Shown: in pieces, positions 1 through 8,773 of the stretch
How positions within the stretch are numbered: position 1 is the first letter of the stretch
Layout of the letters: every line of letters starts with the position of its first letter
Source of the DNA: Planctomonas psychrotolerans
Lineage (GTDB): Bacteria; Actinomycetota; Actinomycetes; Actinomycetales; Microbacteriaceae
Assembly (NCBI RefSeq): GCF_008642235.1
Contig: NZ_SJEV01000001.1
Span: 124,001-188,000, forward strand
Direction: 5' to 3'
DNA: 64,000 nucleotides
The notes under the pieces: model-generated
The model's database searches: none
Told to the model about the DNA's origin: nothing
What the model saw: only the letters and a program-made list of their open reading frames with translations
Made by a program: the position numbers and the translations under genes

Positions 1-487
1 GGATGCCGCCCGCCGCTGCGGAGGCGACGGCGACGGGAAGCGGCCTCGGACGGGAGCCGGCCGCGATGACGATGCGGGACCCGCGGATGCGTACGCCGCT
101 CGCGCCGACCAGCTCGGTCGGCGCCACGAAGCGGAACGTCTCGCGGAACAGCGTCACGTTCGCGCTGCCGAAACGGCGGTACTCCAGCCCGGATTCGCTG
201 ATGGAGTCCGTGCGGCCGAATATCCGATCCCGGATGCGCAGCCACTCCGCCCCCGGGGTGACGTCGGTGAGCCCGAACCGCTCGCGGTCCGCACCGGCCA
301 CCGCCAGGTCGGCCACGTGCACGAACATCTTGGTCGGGATGCACCCGGCATTGAGGCAGGTGCCCCCGAAGTGCTCTCCGTCGTCGATCAACGCCACCGA
401 GAGCCCGTCGAACCGGTCATCGAGGATCGAGTTGCCGGACCCCGCGCCCACGATGATCAGGTCGAAGGCGAGGGCGTCCTCATTCAC
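1..487 (-). CDS. mtr: Mycothione reductase, C-terminal part beyond window
   Basis: This is the N-terminal 162 codons of an FAD/NAD(P)-dependent disulfide reductase whose 3' part lies beyond the left edge. It starts at GTG 487 (VNEDALAFDLIIVG). The FAD-binding dinucleotide fold reads GAGSGNS (about residues 13-19), the variant glycine motif typical of mycothione reductases. It is followed near residue 50 by the redox-active disulfide GGTCLNAGCIPTKMF. The family reduces oxidised mycothiol with NADPH in the cytosol to maintain actinobacterial thiol redox balance. The gene follows pyruvate carboxylase on the same strand after a 60-base gap. Another pyridine-nucleotide disulfide reductase is possible, but the GSGNS plus TKMF combination fits mycothione reductase best. 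Confidence 0.82.
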   Translation of the reverse strand, partial: MNEDALAFDLIIVGAGSGNSILDDRFDGLSVALIDDGEHFGGTCLNAGCIPTKMFVHVADLAVAGADRERFGLTDVTPGAEWLRIRDRIFGRTDSISESGLEYRRFGSANVTLFRETFRFVAPTELVGASGVRIRGSRIVIAAGSRPRPLPVAVASAAAGGI

Positions 488-547
488 CTCGGAAGGACAC
501 GGCGTGCGTGCCGCGGGAGTCGACGGTGCCGAACGGTGCGCGTCCGA

Positions 548-3500
548 TCACGGCTCCACGATCACGAGCAGGTCCCCGGCGTCCACCTGCTGGGTGGCCG
601 GCACGGCGAGGCGGGTGACGCGACCGGCGATGGACGACGTGATCGCGGCCTCCATCTTCATGGCCTCGATCGACGCGACGGGCTGCCCCGCGGTGACCAC
701 GGCACCCACCTCGACCTTCAGGGTCACGACGCCCGAGAACGGGGCCGCAACATGTCCGGAGTTCGCCAGATCCGCCTTCTCGGCGCTCTTCGACTCCACC
801 TTGATGCTGCGGTCCCGCACGAACACCGGGCGGAGCTGACCGTTCACGATCGTCATGACCGTGCGCATCCCGCGACTGTCCGCGTCACCCACCGCTTCGA
901 GGCCGATGAACATCTCGACGCCCTTCGCAATGCGGACGACGTGCTCCTCGCCCTGTCGCAGCCCGTACAGGTAGTCGATGGTGTTCACGACGGACAGGTC
1001 GCCGAAGAGCTCGCGGATCTCGAGGAACTGCTTGGTGGGTTGCGGGAAGAGCAACCGGTTGAGCGTGGATCGGCGCACGGTGCTGCTGCCGCCCTCGAGC
1101 GCCTCGCGGTCCTCGGTGGAGATCTCCTGCTCGCGCACCTTGACGTCGCGACCCTCCAGCACCTTGGTGCGGAACGGCTCCGGCCATCCACCCGGCAGGT
1201 CGCCGAGTTCGCCGGCCATGAACCCGATCACCGAGTCGGGGATGTCGTAGTTCTGCGGGTTCTCGGCGAAGTCCTTCGGATCGGCCTTCGCTGCCGCGAG
1301 CTGCAGGGCGAGGTCGCCCACCACCTTCGACGACGGGGTCACCTTCGGAATGCGGCCGAGGATGTTGTTCGCGGCGGCGTACATGTCCTCGATCAGCTCG
1401 AAGTCGTCGGCAAGGCCGAGGGCGATGGCCTGCTGCCGCAGATTGGAAAGCTGCCCGCCCGGGATCTCGTGCTTGTACACGCGTCCCGTCGGTCCCGGCA
1501 GTCCGGACTCGAACGGGGCGTAGACCTGGCGCACGGACTCCCAGTACGGCTCGAGATCGCTGACGGCCTGCAGCGAGATGCCGGTGTCCCGCTCGGTGTG
1601 CGCGAGCGCGGCGACGAGCGCGGAGAACGAGGGCTGGCTGGTGGTGCCGGCCATCGGTGCGCTGGCGACGTCGACCGCGTCGGCCCCGGCGCGGCTCGCG
1701 GCGAGGAGCGTGGCGAGCTGACCGCCCGCGGTGTCGTGGGTGTGCACGTGCACGGGCACGTCGAAACGCTCGCGGAACGCGGTTACCAGCTTCTCCGCGG
1801 CCGACGGACGCAGGAGCCCGGCCATGTCCTTGATCGCGAGTACGTGCGCGCCCGCGTCGACGATCGTGTCGGCGAGCCGCAGGTAGTAGTCGAGGGTGTA
1901 CAGGTCCTCGCCCGGGTTCATGAGGTCGCCCGTGTAGCAGACGGCGACCTCGGCGACACCGGTACCGGTGGCGAGCACCGACTCGATCGCCGGCCGCATC
2001 TGCTCGACGTCGTTGAGGGCGTCGAAGATGCGGAAGATGTCGACGCCCGTGACGGCGGCCTCGCGCACGAACGCGTCGGTCACCTCCGTCGGGTACGGGG
2101 TGTACCCCACGGTGTTGCGGCCGCGCAGCAGCATCTGGATCGCCACGTTCGGCAGTGCCTCGCGCAGCGAGGCGAGTCGCTCCCAGGGGTCCTCACCGAG
2201 GAATCGCAGCGCCACATCGTAGGTGGCACCGCCCCAGGCCTCGACGGACAAGAGCTCGGGGGTATTGCGGGCGACGTGCGGGGCGACGGCGAGGAGATCG
2301 GTCGTGCGCACGCGCGTGGCGAGGAGCGACTGGTGCGCGTCGCGCATCGTCGTCTCCGTGACGGCGAGCGGAACCTGCTCGCGCAGGGCTCGGGCGAAGC
2401 CCTCGGGGCCGAGCTCGAGAAGCCGCTGGCGCGACCCGGGCGGCGGCGGCACGGACAGGTCGGTGTCCGGCAGCTTCTCCCGCGGCACCGAGGTGCCCAC
2501 CCGGGCGCCGTTCGGCTGATTGACCGTCACGTCGGCCAGCCAGTTGACGATCTTCGTGCCGCGATCCTTCGAGATGTTGCTGCGCACGAGCTGCGGCCGC
2601 TCGTCGATGAACGACGTGCTGAGGTCGCCCGCGGCGAAGGAGGGGTCGTCGAGCACGGCCTGAAGGAACGGGATGTTGGTGGAGACACCGCGGATGCGGA
2701 ACTCGGCGAGGGCGCGCTTCGCACGCACGACGGCGCCCGGGAAGTCGCGCCCGCGGCAGGTGAGCTTGGCCAGCATGGAGTCGAAGTGCGGGCTGATCTG
2801 CGCGCCGGTCGCCACGGTCCCGCCGTCGATGCGGATGCCGGCGCCGCCGGGCGAACGGTAGGTCGTGATCTTGCCGGTGTCGGGCCGGAACCCGGCGCCG
2901 GGATCCTCGGTGGTGATGCGGGTCTGCAGCGCGGCACCGCGCAGGCGGAGATCCTTCTGCTGCAGTCCGAGCTGCTCGAGCGTCTCCCCCGAGGCGATGC
3001 GCATTTGCGACTGCACCAGGTCGACGTCGGTGACCTCCTCGGTCACGGTGTGCTCGACCTGGATGCGCGGGTTCATCTCGATGAACACGTGCTGTCCGGC
3101 GCGCTCGCCGGCGGTGTCGAGAAGAAACTCGACGGTGCCCGCGTTCACGTAGCCGATGCTCTTCGCGAAGGCGACGGCGTCGCGGTACATGGCCTGCCGC
3201 ACATCCTCGTCGAGGTTCGGCGCAGGCGCGATCTCCACGACCTTCTGGTGGCGGCGCTGCACGGAGCAGTCGCGCTCGAACAGGTGCACCGTCTCGCCCG
3301 TGGCGTCGGCGAGGATTTGCACCTCGATGTGGCGGGGTCGCAGCACGGCCTGCTCGAGGAACATCGTGGGGTCGCCGAACGCACTGTCGGCTTCCCGCAT
3401 CGCGGCGGTGAGCGCCTCGAGCAGGTCTTCGCGGGTCTCGACGCGGCGCATCCCACGCCCGCCACCACCGGCCACAGCCTTGGCGAAGAGGGGGAACCCG

Positions 3501-3952
3501 ATGCTCTCGGCCTGTTCGAGAAGTCCGTCGATGTCGGTGGACGGCTCGGTGGAGGCGAGTACCGGGACGCCGGCGGCGATCGCGTGCTCCTTGGCCGTGA
3601 CCTTGTTGCCGGCCATCTTGAGCACGTCGGACCCCGGGCCGATGAAGGCGATGCCGGCTGCGCGGGCCGCCTCGGCCAGGTCGGGGTTCTCGGAGAGGAA
3701 TCCGTAGCCCGGATAGATGGCGTCGGCGCCGCTCTCGCGGGCGACGCGGATGATCTCGGCGACGTCGAGGTACGCGCGCACGGGGTGACCCGCCTCGCCG
3801 ATGAGGTACGCCTCGTCGGCCTTCAGACGGTGCATGGAGTTGCGGTCCTCGTACGGGAAAACCGCGACGGTTCTCGCTCCCAGTTCGACCGCGGCTCGGA
3901 ACGCACGAATGGCGATTTCGCCGCGGTTTGCCACCAGGATCTTCGAGAACAT
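548..3952 (-). CDS. pyc: Pyruvate carboxylase
   Basis: Full-length (1134 aa) biotin-dependent pyruvate carboxylase, making oxaloacetate from pyruvate, bicarbonate and ATP for anaplerosis. The start ATG 3952 (MFSKILVANRGEIAIR) matches the usual N-terminus and has an AAAGG Shine-Dalgarno six bases upstream; open sequence further upstream is spurious. Domains in order: biotin carboxylase (about 1-450, glycine-rich AVAGGGGRGM loop), carboxyltransferase TIM barrel (about 530-820, TTMRDAHQSL motif) and C-terminal biotinyl carrier domain with EAMKM, biotinyl lysine at about 1099. The gene is transcribed away from the ParA gene, with a 76-base divergent promoter region between them. Length and domain order are normal for the single-chain alpha4 type enzyme. 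Confidence 0.97.
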   Translation of the reverse strand: MFSKILVANRGEIAIRAFRAAVELGARTVAVFPYEDRNSMHRLKADEAYLIGEAGHPVRAYLDVAEIIRVARESGADAIYPGYGFLSENPDLAEAARAAGIAFIGPGSDVLKMAGNKVTAKEHAIAAGVPVLASTEPSTDIDGLLEQAESIGFPLFAKAVAGGGGRGMRRVETREDLLEALTAAMREADSAFGDPTMFLEQAVLRPRHIEVQILADATGETVHLFERDCSVQRRHQKVVEIAPAPNLDEDVRQAMYRDAVAFAKSIGYVNAGTVEFLLDTAGERAGQHVFIEMNPRIQVEHTVTEEVTDVDLVQSQMRIASGETLEQLGLQQKDLRLRGAALQTRITTEDPGAGFRPDTGKITTYRSPGGAGIRIDGGTVATGAQISPHFDSMLAKLTCRGRDFPGAVVRAKRALAEFRIRGVSTNIPFLQAVLDDPSFAAGDLSTSFIDERPQLVRSNISKDRGTKIVNWLADVTVNQPNGARVGTSVPREKLPDTDLSVPPPPGSRQRLLELGPEGFARALREQVPLAVTETTMRDAHQSLLATRVRTTDLLAVAPHVARNTPELLSVEAWGGATYDVALRFLGEDPWERLASLREALPNVAIQMLLRGRNTVGYTPYPTEVTDAFVREAAVTGVDIFRIFDALNDVEQMRPAIESVLATGTGVAEVAVCYTGDLMNPGEDLYTLDYYLRLADTIVDAGAHVLAIKDMAGLLRPSAAEKLVTAFRERFDVPVHVHTHDTAGGQLATLLAASRAGADAVDVASAPMAGTTSQPSFSALVAALAHTERDTGISLQAVSDLEPYWESVRQVYAPFESGLPGPTGRVYKHEIPGGQLSNLRQQAIALGLADDFELIEDMYAAANNILGRIPKVTPSSKVVGDLALQLAAAKADPKDFAENPQNYDIPDSVIGFMAGELGDLPGGWPEPFRTKVLEGRDVKVREQEISTEDREALEGGSSTVRRSTLNRLLFPQPTKQFLEIRELFGDLSVVNTIDYLYGLRQGEEHVVRIAKGVEMFIGLEAVGDADSRGMRTVMTIVNGQLRPVFVRDRSIKVESKSAEKADLANSGHVAAPFSGVVTLKVEVGAVVTAGQPVASIEAMKMEAAITSSIAGRVTRLAVPATQQVDAGDLLVIVEP

Positions 3953-4015
3953 GCGTGCCTTTCGAACGGGTACCGCCGCACTGTCAGCGTTTAGGTGTCC
4001 CAAGACTACTGAAGG

Positions 4016-4021
4016 TAACGT
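4016..4021 (+). promoter_or_regulatory. -10 box TAACGT for leaderless ParA gene
   Basis: TAACGT lies seven bases before the GTG start at 4029, and no well-placed Shine-Dalgarno exists. Transcription would begin at or next to the start codon. No convincing -35 box is visible. Confidence 0.5.
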
Positions 4022-4028
4022 ATGCCTC

Positions 4029-4841
4029 GTGCATGTACTCAGCGTCAGCTCCCTGAAGGGAGGCGTCGGGAAAACGACGGTGACACTGGGGTTGGCATCA
4101 GCGGCCTTCGCGAAGGGTCTCCGCACTCTCGTGGTCGACATCGACCCCCAGGCGGACGTGTCCACCGGTATGGACATCACTCCCGCCGGGCACGCGACCG
4201 TCGCCGACGTGCTCGCCTCCCCCAAGGAGAAGGTGGTGCGCGCGGCCATCGCTCCGAGCGGCTGGACCAAGGGCCGAGCCGGCACGATGGACGTGCTGAT
4301 CGGCAGCCCGTCGGCCATCAACTTCGACGGCCCGCACCCCAGCATCCGCGACATCTGGAAGCTGGAGGAGGCGCTCGCGCACGTGGAGGCCGACTACGAC
4401 CTCGTGCTCATCGACTGCCCGCCCTCGCTGAACGCCCTCACCCGAACGGCCTGGGCGGCGAGCGACCGCGTGACCGTGGTGACCGAACCCGGCCTCTTCT
4501 CCGTGGCGGCCGCCGACCGGGCGCTCCGGGCGGTCGAGGAGATCCGTCGGGGTCTCAGCCCCCGGCTGCAGCCCCTCGGCATCATCATCAATCGCGCGAG
4601 GATGCAGTCGCTCGAGCACCAGTTCCGCATCAAGGAACTGCGCGACATGTTCGGTCCGCTCCTGCTCTCGCCTCAGCTGCCGGAGCGCACGTCGCTGCAG
4701 CAGGCGCAGGGAGCGGCGCGGCCGCTGCACATCTGGCCGGGCGAGAGCGCCGAGGAGATGGCGGGCTACTTCGACGCACTCCTCGAACGCGTGATGCGCG
4801 CGGCGAAGATCGGCGACTTCGCCGAGGCTCCGCGCGCGTAG
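4029..4841 (+). CDS. ParA family ATPase
   Basis: A 270-residue MinD/ParA-type ATPase with deviant Walker A KGGVGKTT (residues 10-17), DIDPQADVSTG switch region and the LVLIDCPPS Walker B segment. Such proteins bind DNA or membrane as ATP dimers and position cargo. Start GTG 4029 (VHVLSVSSLKGG) is chosen because homologous ParA proteins begin at this sequence and because a -10-like box sits just upstream; the open frame to 3801 runs into the pyruvate carboxylase gene and is not credible. No ParB gene follows, so it is probably an orphan ParA rather than the chromosome-partitioning pair. It is followed by a repeat array, not by an operon partner. Confidence 0.88.
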   Translation: MHVLSVSSLKGGVGKTTVTLGLASAAFAKGLRTLVVDIDPQADVSTGMDITPAGHATVADVLASPKEKVVRAAIAPSGWTKGRAGTMDVLIGSPSAINFDGPHPSIRDIWKLEEALAHVEADYDLVLIDCPPSLNALTRTAWAASDRVTVVTEPGLFSVAAADRALRAVEEIRRGLSPRLQPLGIIINRARMQSLEHQFRIKELRDMFGPLLLSPQLPERTSLQQAQGAARPLHIWPGESAEEMAGYFDALLERVMRAAKIGDFAEAPRA

Positions 4842-4878
4842 CGGTTCGCCGTCAGGGAGGCCGGCGGAGGTCGCGGCG

Positions 4879-5004
4879 CGTCCCTTCTACGGGCTCAGGG
4901 GCCGTGAGACGTGCGTCCCTTCGACGGGCTCAGGGGCCGTGGGACCTTCATCCCTTCGACGAGCTCAGGGGCCGTGGGACCTGCATCCCTTCGACAGGCT
5001 CAGG
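4879..5004 (+). repeat. Array of four 23-base hairpin repeat elements
   Basis: Four spaced copies of the dispersed element, all in the orientation CCCTTCGACGGGCTCAGG with single changes (CTACGGG, GACGAG, GACAGG). They fill the gap between the convergent ParA and MerR genes. Here the outermost stem bases have decayed, leaving mainly the CCCT/AGGG core pairing. Confidence 0.85.
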
Positions 5005-5024
5005 AATCGTGGGGATCGGACGGG

Positions 5025-5570
5025 TCAGCTGGCGCGGGTGGCCCGGCGGGCGGCGAGCTCGTCCATCGGGTCGACGGTCTCGGTGTTGAGTTCGACGAGG
5101 CTGGTCTCCACCTCGCGCAGAACCTTGCCGACCGCGATGCCGAAGACGCCCTGGCCGCGACTGACCAGGTCGATGACCTCGTCGTTCGACGTGCAGAGGT
5201 ACACGCTCGCGCCGTCGCTCATCAGAGTGGTCTGGGCGAGGTCGTACACGCCGGCCTCGCGGAGCTGCTCGACAGCGGTACGGATCTGCTGCAGGGAGAT
5301 GCCGGTGTCGAGGAGGCGCTTGACGAGCTTCAGCACGAGGATGTCGCGGAAGCCGTAGAGGCGAGCCGATCCGGAACCGGCCGCACCGCGCACCGTCGGT
5401 TCGACGAGACCCGTGCGGGCCCAGTAGTCGAGTTGCCGATAGCTGATTCCGGCCGCTCGAGCGGCGACGGCTCCGCGGTAACCGGCCTTCGCATCCATCT
5501 CGGGCAGTCCGTCGGTGAACAGGAGGCCGAGGTCGTAACGCGCTCCGTCGTTACGGCTGAGTTCACTCAT
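5025..5570 (-). CDS. MerR family transcriptional regulator (Rv1830-like)
   Basis: A 181-residue MerR-family regulator. The start ATG 5570 (MSELSRNDG) has GGAAGG seven bases upstream. The helix-turn-helix and wing occupy about residues 40-110 (GISYRQLDYWARTGLVEP, then LYGFRDILVLKLVKRLLD). A C-terminal domain of about 70 residues follows. Position downstream of garA and ftsR matches the mycobacterial order Rv1827-Rv1828-(Rv1829)-Rv1830, so it is probably the Rv1830 counterpart. No cysteine metal-binding motif is seen, so a metal sensor is unlikely. Its targets cannot be read from the sequence. Confidence 0.88.
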   Translation of the reverse strand: MSELSRNDGARYDLGLLFTDGLPEMDAKAGYRGAVAARAAGISYRQLDYWARTGLVEPTVRGAAGSGSARLYGFRDILVLKLVKRLLDTGISLQQIRTAVEQLREAGVYDLAQTTLMSDGASVYLCTSNDEVIDLVSRGQGVFGIAVGKVLREVETSLVELNTETVDPMDELAARRATRAS

Positions 5571-5707
5571 CGGTCTGCCTTCCACCTCTTCGCCCCTCGG
5601 CTCGCGAGAACGCCTTGGTCCAACGTACCGACCGCGCACTCCCGACCGGGGACATTGGACCGAAGGTTTCGGCGTGTCGGATCGGAGGACCGTGCTCGAG
5701 GATCAGT

Positions 5708-6409
5708 CTACGGGGCGAGCCGCCCGAGGGCCGAGCGAATCAGACTTCCCCGTACCACTTCGAGCTGCGCGGCGATCTCCTGGGCGAGCTCCGCGGCATG
5801 CGCGCGACTCGAGGTGTCCTTGCGGCGCGAGATGGGTACGAGGGCGCTCTCGATCAGTCCGAGCTCCCGCTCCGCCGCCGCCCGGAAGCCCCGGAGGTGA
5901 CGCGGTTCGATTCCGCAGCGGGAGAGTTCCACGAGCGCCTTCAGAACGGCTACGGCCTCGTCACCGTACACCTCCGCGGGCACGATGACCGACGCGGTGA
6001 TGGCGTCGTTCAACAGCATCATGGTGGCGCCCGCCTCGCGCACGAGTTCCTCGCGCTTGTACCGGCGCTCCTGCGACAGCATGGAGGGGCGGGGGCCCGA
6101 CGCCGCACCGGGCGGCACGGGCGATCGACCGGCATCGAGGTCGACGAGATATTCGCGGATCACCTTGAGCGGCAGGTAGGAGTCGCGCTGCATCGACAGG
6201 ATGAGCCGCAGGCGCTCCACGTCGCCCGGCGAGAACTTGCGGTAGCCCGACTCCGTGCGCGCCGGCGACACCAGCTGCTGCTCCTCGAGGAAGCGGAGCT
6301 TCGAGGGCGTGAGATCCGGGAATTCCGGCGTGAGTCGGGCGAGCACCTGGCCGATGCTCAGACGCTGCGCCGGCCCCGGCGCACTGGCCGCGGCGGAGGA
6401 TGCCGGCAC
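5708..6409 (-). CDS. ftsR: MerR family cell-division regulator FtsR
   Basis: A 233-residue MerR-type regulator with the winged helix at about residues 17-90 (LSIGQVLARLTPEFPDLT, KLRFLEEQQLV, GYRKFSPGDVERLRLI, YLPLKVIREYL). These phrases are characteristic of Rv1828 / corynebacterial FtsR, which activates ftsZ transcription. The start is GTG 6409, only two bases after the garA stop, implying cotranscription and coupling. The C-terminal half is helical and probably dimerises. Identity as FtsR rests on motif match plus synteny with garA; the target promoter is not in this window. Confidence 0.85.
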   Translation of the reverse strand: MPASSAAASAPGPAQRLSIGQVLARLTPEFPDLTPSKLRFLEEQQLVSPARTESGYRKFSPGDVERLRLILSMQRDSYLPLKVIREYLVDLDAGRSPVPPGAASGPRPSMLSQERRYKREELVREAGATMMLLNDAITASVIVPAEVYGDEAVAVLKALVELSRCGIEPRHLRGFRAAAERELGLIESALVPISRRKDTSSRAHAAELAQEIAAQLEVVRGSLIRSALGRLAP

Positions 6410-6411
6410 TA

Positions 6412-6921
6412 CTACTTGCCCGCGGACGGGACGAGGTCCTGCCGGGATGCGTAGAAGGTGAGCCGGAACTTGCCGACCTGCACCTCCGCGCCGTCGCTGA
6501 GCAACGCCGTGTCGATGCGGACGCCGTCGAAGTAGGTGCCGTTCAGCGAGCCGAGATCCTTGACCTGGAACGACGTGCCCGAGCGCAGGAACTGGGCGTG
6601 ACGACGAGACACGGTGACGTCGTCGAGGAAGATGTCGGCGTTGGGGTGCCGACCCACCGTCGTGACGTCGGCGTCGAGCAGGAACCGGGCCCCGGCGTTC
6701 GGCCCGCGACGGACGACGAGGAGCGCGGATCCGGACGGGAGCGACCCCACCGCCTCGCGCTCTTCGGGCGAGACGCTCGAGTCGATTCCGGCGAGGTGGG
6801 CACCGAGCTCATCACTGAAAGTGGCCGTCGTATCGGTATTCGTGAACGGTTGAGCCCGTGCCGATCCGTTTCGGGGCACGCCATCGTTCTGCGGCGTACG
6901 GTCGCCTTCGCGATCTCCCAT
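6412..6921 (-). CDS. garA: FHA-domain metabolic regulator GarA/OdhI
   Basis: A 169-residue protein with a disordered N-terminus and a C-terminal forkhead-associated domain (about 75-150: VGRHPNADI, SRRHAQF, LGSLNGTYFDG). The N-terminal motif DTT at residues 30-32 (NTDTTATF) corresponds to the ETTS phosphothreonine motif of GarA/OdhI. In the family, kinases such as PknG phosphorylate it, switching the protein between inhibiting 2-oxoglutarate dehydrogenase and self-binding; glutamate enzymes are other targets. The start ATG 6921 has an excellent AAGGAGGT Shine-Dalgarno. It heads the garA-ftsR pair. Motif and synteny agree. Confidence 0.92.
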   Translation of the reverse strand: MGDREGDRTPQNDGVPRNGSARAQPFTNTDTTATFSDELGAHLAGIDSSVSPEEREAVGSLPSGSALLVVRRGPNAGARFLLDADVTTVGRHPNADIFLDDVTVSRRHAQFLRSGTSFQVKDLGSLNGTYFDGVRIDTALLSDGAEVQVGKFRLTFYASRQDLVPSAGK

Positions 6922-6956
6922 GCGCGCACCTCCTTCAGTTTCACCAGCGTATCTGA

Positions 6957-7550
6957 TCACGAGTGGGTCACATTGCGCTCGCGCCGGATTAGTCGGACGG
7001 TTCTCTGCGCGTACAGTACGCCCGCCCACCAGTACAGGAATGTACCCGCGAAAGCGGATGTCCAGGCGACGGGATCCGTGTAATCCGCCACCTCGGGGAA
7101 AGCCTGTCCGACCATGATCATGGGGAGGGCGTAGAACAGGCAGAAGGTGGCCAGCTTGCCGACCCGGTTCACCGGGAGCGGTCCCCCCAGTCTCGCGGCC
7201 AGAAGAGCCCAGACGCCGAGCAGCACTACGTCCCGCAGCACGATGGCGACGGCGAGCCAGAGCGGGAGGACGTCTCGCCAGGTGAGGCCGATCAAGGTGA
7301 CGAAGATGAAGAGGCGGTCGGCGGCGGGGTCGAGCACCTGCCCGAGCCTCGTGACCTGATTGAGGCGCCGGGCGAGGAATCCGTCCAGAAAGTCGGTCAG
7401 GGTCGCCACCATGAGCGCCATCAGCGCGAGCGCGTCCCGCTCCGCGAGGATCAGGTACAGGACGAGCGGCACGAAGCCCAGCCGGACGAAGCTCAGCACG
7501 TTCGGAATCGTCCAGACCCGATCGGTGACGATCAGCGCGTCCCGCTCCAT
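6957..7550 (-). CDS. CDP-alcohol phosphatidyltransferase (PgsA-like)
   Basis: A 197-residue integral membrane protein with about five hydrophobic helices. It carries the full CDP-alcohol phosphotransferase signature D-x2-DG-x2-AR-x8-G-x3-D-x3-D at residues 53-78 (D53, D56, G57, A60, R61, G70, D74, D78). These enzymes swap CMP on CDP-diacylglycerol for an alcohol, making phospholipid head groups; the neighbourhood resembles mycobacterial pgsA2-garA. Which alcohol is used (glycerol-3-phosphate or another) cannot be told. The start ATG 7550 (MERDALIVTDRV) has no Shine-Dalgarno but a TACACT -10 box six bases upstream; longer upstream reading lacks homology. Confidence 0.88.
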   Translation of the reverse strand: MERDALIVTDRVWTIPNVLSFVRLGFVPLVLYLILAERDALALMALMVATLTDFLDGFLARRLNQVTRLGQVLDPAADRLFIFVTLIGLTWRDVLPLWLAVAIVLRDVVLLGVWALLAARLGGPLPVNRVGKLATFCLFYALPMIMVGQAFPEVADYTDPVAWTSAFAGTFLYWWAGVLYAQRTVRLIRRERNVTHS

Positions 7551-7556
7551 TGTCCG

Positions 7557-7562
7557 AGTGTA
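7557..7562 (-). promoter_or_regulatory. -10 box TACACT for leaderless phosphatidyltransferase gene
   Basis: On the minus strand TACACT is followed by six bases and then the ATG at 7550. This spacing puts the transcript start at the start codon. No Shine-Dalgarno is present. Confidence 0.55.
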
Positions 7563-7708
7563 CTGAGCGACTCCCCGGGCGTCCCGGTGGGAGCTACCGG
7601 CCTGTCGGGTGGCGCATGCGGGACGCGCGTATTCCGCATCCCAGCGCGAGCCGCCTGTCTTCCCGGCGGGAGCCGCTGGAGTGTCGGTGGGGCGTGTCAG
7701 GATCAAGC

Positions 7709-8773
7709 ATGCGCCACTACATCCTGCCGCCGTACCTTCTGCAACACCTCGCAACCGCAGCGGACACACGGTTGCCGGCGGTCGCCGAGGCTGCGCGAGC
7801 GGCGTTGCGCGATGACGAACCGGTGCACTCCGGTCGAGCTGCGCGCCAGGAGGCCGAGGACTCGGGACGGGCGGCTCCCGGGATGGCCACCCGCACGCCG
7901 CGGGGCCCCCAGCGCACGATCTTCGACGCAGGGCAGGCCGAGGAACTTCCGGGCCGCCGCGTGCGGGGCGAGGGCGAACCGGAGAACGGCGATGCCGCCG
8001 TGACCGAGGCCTATGACGGGCTCGGAGCGACGTATGCGATGTTCGCCGATGCGTTCGGCCGGGCTTCGATCGATGGTGCGGAACTGCCCCTCGACGCGAC
8101 GGTGCACTACGGGCACCGTTACGAGAACGCGTTTTGGGACGGGTCGCGGATGGTGTTCGGCGATGGAGACGGTGAGATCTTCCACGGCTTCACGAAGTCC
8201 ATCACCGTTCTCGGCCACGAGCTCAGCCACGGCGTCATCCAGCACACGACGAACCTGACGTACTCGGGCGAGTCCGGTGCACTCAACGAGTCGATCGCCG
8301 ACGTCTTCGGCGTGCTCGTCGAACAGCATCTGCACAGACAGGAGGCGTCGTCGGCCTCCTGGCTGGTGGGCGCGGAGCTGTTCACCGACTCGGTCGAGGG
8401 TGTGGCACTCCGCTCGATGAAGGCGCCGGGAACCGCGTACGACGACGACCTTCTGGGGCGCGACCCGCAACCCGCTCACATGACGTCGTTCGTGGTGACC
8501 ACCGAGGACTACGGCGGTGTGCACATCAACTCCGGCATCCCGAACCGAGCCTTCTGCCTCGCGGCCGAAGAGATCGGCGGGTTCGCCTGGCAGGGCGCCG
8601 GCCGCATTTGGTACGACACCATCGTGCGCGGTGATCTCGCTCCCACCACCGACTTCGTCACGTTCGCCTCGGCCACCGTGACGGCCGCGCACGCGCGCTT
8701 CGGTGCCGCGTCGCGGGAGCGGGCGGCCGTGGCGAGTGCGTGGAAGACTGTGGGGGTGCAGGTGACGCCGTGA
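7709..8773 (+). CDS. Protealysin-like M4 family metalloprotease
   Basis: A 354-residue M4 (thermolysin) peptidase. It has the zinc helix HELSH (170-174), third ligand E194 in ALNESIADVFG, and a downstream VHINSGIPNRAF segment that supplies the transition-state histidine region. The N-terminus lacks a signal peptide and has the short protealysin-type propeptide containing PPYLL near residue 7 instead of the long FTP pro-region of secreted thermolysins, so cytosolic or non-classically exported protease is expected. The start ATG 7709 has AGGA six bases upstream. The stop overlaps the GTG of the inhibitor gene, the usual protealysin/emfourin arrangement. Confidence 0.9.
   Translation: MRHYILPPYLLQHLATAADTRLPAVAEAARAALRDDEPVHSGRAARQEAEDSGRAAPGMATRTPRGPQRTIFDAGQAEELPGRRVRGEGEPENGDAAVTEAYDGLGATYAMFADAFGRASIDGAELPLDATVHYGHRYENAFWDGSRMVFGDGDGEIFHGFTKSITVLGHELSHGVIQHTTNLTYSGESGALNESIADVFGVLVEQHLHRQEASSASWLVGAELFTDSVEGVALRSMKAPGTAYDDDLLGRDPQPAHMTSFVVTTEDYGGVHINSGIPNRAFCLAAEEIGGFAWQGAGRIWYDTIVRGDLAPTTDFVTFASATVTAAHARFGAASRERAAVASAWKTVGVQVTP

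Noticed and set aside
317-3994. 1225-codon open frame on the plus strand
   Set aside because: It lies antisense to pyruvate carboxylase, has low-complexity Arg/Gly/His/Val composition typical of high-GC shadow frames, and no domain.
4842-5089. ParB gene downstream of ParA
   Set aside because: Only hairpin repeats occur before the convergent MerR gene; no ParB-like or parS sequence was seen.
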